The position numbers were made by a program, and so were the translations under genes. 64,000 bases of DNA from NCBI GenBank assembly GCA_012064415.1, contig SSNU01000163.1, positions 558,001 through 622,000 of the forward strand, in the 5' to 3' direction. Below, piece by piece: positions 62,770 through 64,000 of the stretch. The number at the start of each line of letters is the position of its first letter. Positions within the stretch are counted from its first letter, which is position 1. The DNA comes from Gyrodactylus bullatarudis. Its lineage: Eukaryota > Platyhelminthes > Monogenea > Gyrodactylidea > Gyrodactylidae. The notes beneath the pieces were generated by a model. That model did not search any database. It was not told the origin of the DNA and was given only the letters and a program-made list of their open reading frames with translations.

Positions 62770-63260
62770 TATTGTGGGAGTGTGATCAAAAGTTGATTTT
62801 CAGGATCACAATAAGACAAGACAGCCAAATATCCTCGACAAATTTTCGAAGGATCCATAATTTTTGAAGGATTTCGGTTTGTCGAATAGTGAAAATGATC
62901 AAAATATCGAAATACGACTCCCAAACGATATTAAGGTTATGCATTAGAACAGATTCAGCATATTCGACTTTCTTGTTTTATTATGATCCTGAAATTCAAA
63001 TTTTGATCACTCTCTCACTTTGAAATCAATAAAAATTACCAGTTCAAAGTTTGAAAATATGGGATTTTGGCGCCAAATCGAAATTTAAAAAATGGCCATA
63101 TTTTTCATAAAAATTTATTTTTTTCAGAATTTTTTCCTCAAATCGTAAAAGTAGGCAGAATGAATAGGATTCCTAAATATCGAAATTTTGATGAAAAAAT
63201 CGAGGTTTTCGTTAAAAACATAAATTTCCAATTTCATATCAATTAGCTTTATTTGATTAC
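62770..63260. repeat. dispersed non-coding repeat, copy 4
   Basis: GTGATCAAAAGTTGATTTTCAGGATCAC at its left faces GATCCTGAAATTCAAATTTTGATCAC near 62985-63012 in inverted orientation. The right part (AAACATAAATTTCCAATTTC, then ATATCAATTAGCTTTATTT) matches 2385-2425. Confidence 0.5.
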
Positions 63261-63765
63261 ACTTTTCTTCAATTTTAAATACTGAAATAATCAAGTATAG
63301 TCGGTTTCGAAACTCCTTCTCCACTCCAGTCAGAAGAAACTATAGAGAGAATCTACTTTTGTCTAAATTGTTTCTTCATTTTTTTTCACTTCCAAGAATT
63401 AAAATTATCCCCCCGAGCAATAAGATAATTTCGAGAAGAACGAAAGAAGTATCAGTTGAGTACGAGATATTTAAATTTAATTCATGGTGAAAATCTCAGT
63501 TTACTCCATTCAGAAAACTTTGTCTGGCTCTGAGTAGAAGATCGATCTCAATGGGATACTTTAAATCTCTAAATCCCTGTCTTTAGTTGATTCAATACAG
63601 TTTCTAAACTCTTTTCTTTCAAGCATAGAATGGGTATAAAATTAATTAGATCTTGGAGTCATTAAAGGGCCGTCTGATTTATTGGTCAAGTTGGAATTTT
63701 GTAACATCTTGGATTTCTTGGTGTGAAATGATTAACTCTCTTTTGACTCATAATTTTGAATCAAG
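63261..63765. other. spacer, nothing recognised
   Basis: No feature supported. Confidence 0.3.
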
Positions 63766-64000
63766 TAGTTCTTCAGGGAGCTGTTCGGCATAGATTGATT
63801 ACTGTATAACGTTGTTCGCTTGCTACATGACTATGTTGTCTTCTGGCTTGTGTTGGTCTATCTGTTTAAAAAGAAAGGGGAGAAAAAGGTGTATAATTTC
63901 TTAAATAATAAGGATTATAAAAGTTATAATAATCAGAATTATTAGAGTAAAAAACATTTAGATTACCCTGATAAAAATAGTTTGGACTCACACAGTATAC
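63766..64000 (-). mobile_element. Penelope-like element, 3' coding tail, runs off the window
   Basis: The minus strand enters at GTGTGAGTCCAAACTATTTT and runs through AGACCAACACAAGCCAGAAG, ending in AACAGCTCCCTGAAGAACTA. Same tail as 3636-3905 with a deletion in the Tyr/Asn part. The upstream portion lies beyond 64000. Confidence 0.7.

Overview
The window is nuclear DNA of an animal. It is AT-rich, with spliced genes, a neuropeptide-type GPCR, a cilium/flagellum coiled-coil protein (CFAP58), a centrosome/cilium protein (CSPP1), and fossil Penelope-like and LINE retroelements. CFAP58 implies cells with motile cilia or flagella. Most introns I could place are only 27-58 bp long. I cannot name the species: small-bodied spiralian groups fit, but nothing in the sequence settles it.

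Layout. 0-12 kb: two DNase I-like secreted nucleases (130-1616 and 10980-11968, both +) bracket four minus-strand genes for small secreted low-complexity peptides. The peptides share a signal peptide and a short [KR]PxxxG motif. Most of these genes have a TATA box about 33-45 bp before the ATG. Between them lie LINE and Penelope debris. 12.9-27.1 kb is the housekeeping block: ABT1/ESF2 (+), NSF (-, 13 exons, one 3.3-kb intron), CSPP1 (+, head-to-head with NSF), CFAP58 (+) and an EXOSC6/MTR3-like exosome subunit (-). 28.9 kb holds a 48-residue secreted Gly/Lys/His peptide gene. 35.3-36.5 kb holds an intronless-looking rhodopsin-family GPCR (-). From 38 to 58 kb I find no convincing host gene, only transposon remains: a mariner-like element with 50-bp TIRs, several MITEs, and LINE and Penelope relics. 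58.7-64 kb is dominated by Penelope-like elements with GIY-YIG endonuclease domains.

Biology. The housekeeping genes act independently: vesicle fusion, ribosome biogenesis, RNA decay, and cilium/centrosome assembly. NSF and CSPP1 share a 192-bp divergent promoter. The first 12 kb looks like a secretory locus, with nucleases plus peptides that may be made in the same gland or cell type; this is inferred from co-location, signal peptides and promoter style.

Most notable: (1) a three-copy repeat near Penelope debris with the layout of a type I hammerhead ribozyme, including one compensatory base-pair change and, in one copy, a perfect 16-bp outer stem; (2) the clustered secreted-peptide family; (3) Penelope-like copies bounded by long inverted arms; (4) nested TTAA-flanked MITEs and a near-perfect palindromic insertion. 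Splice sites were placed by eye from frame, GT-AG borders and remembered homology; no alignment was run.
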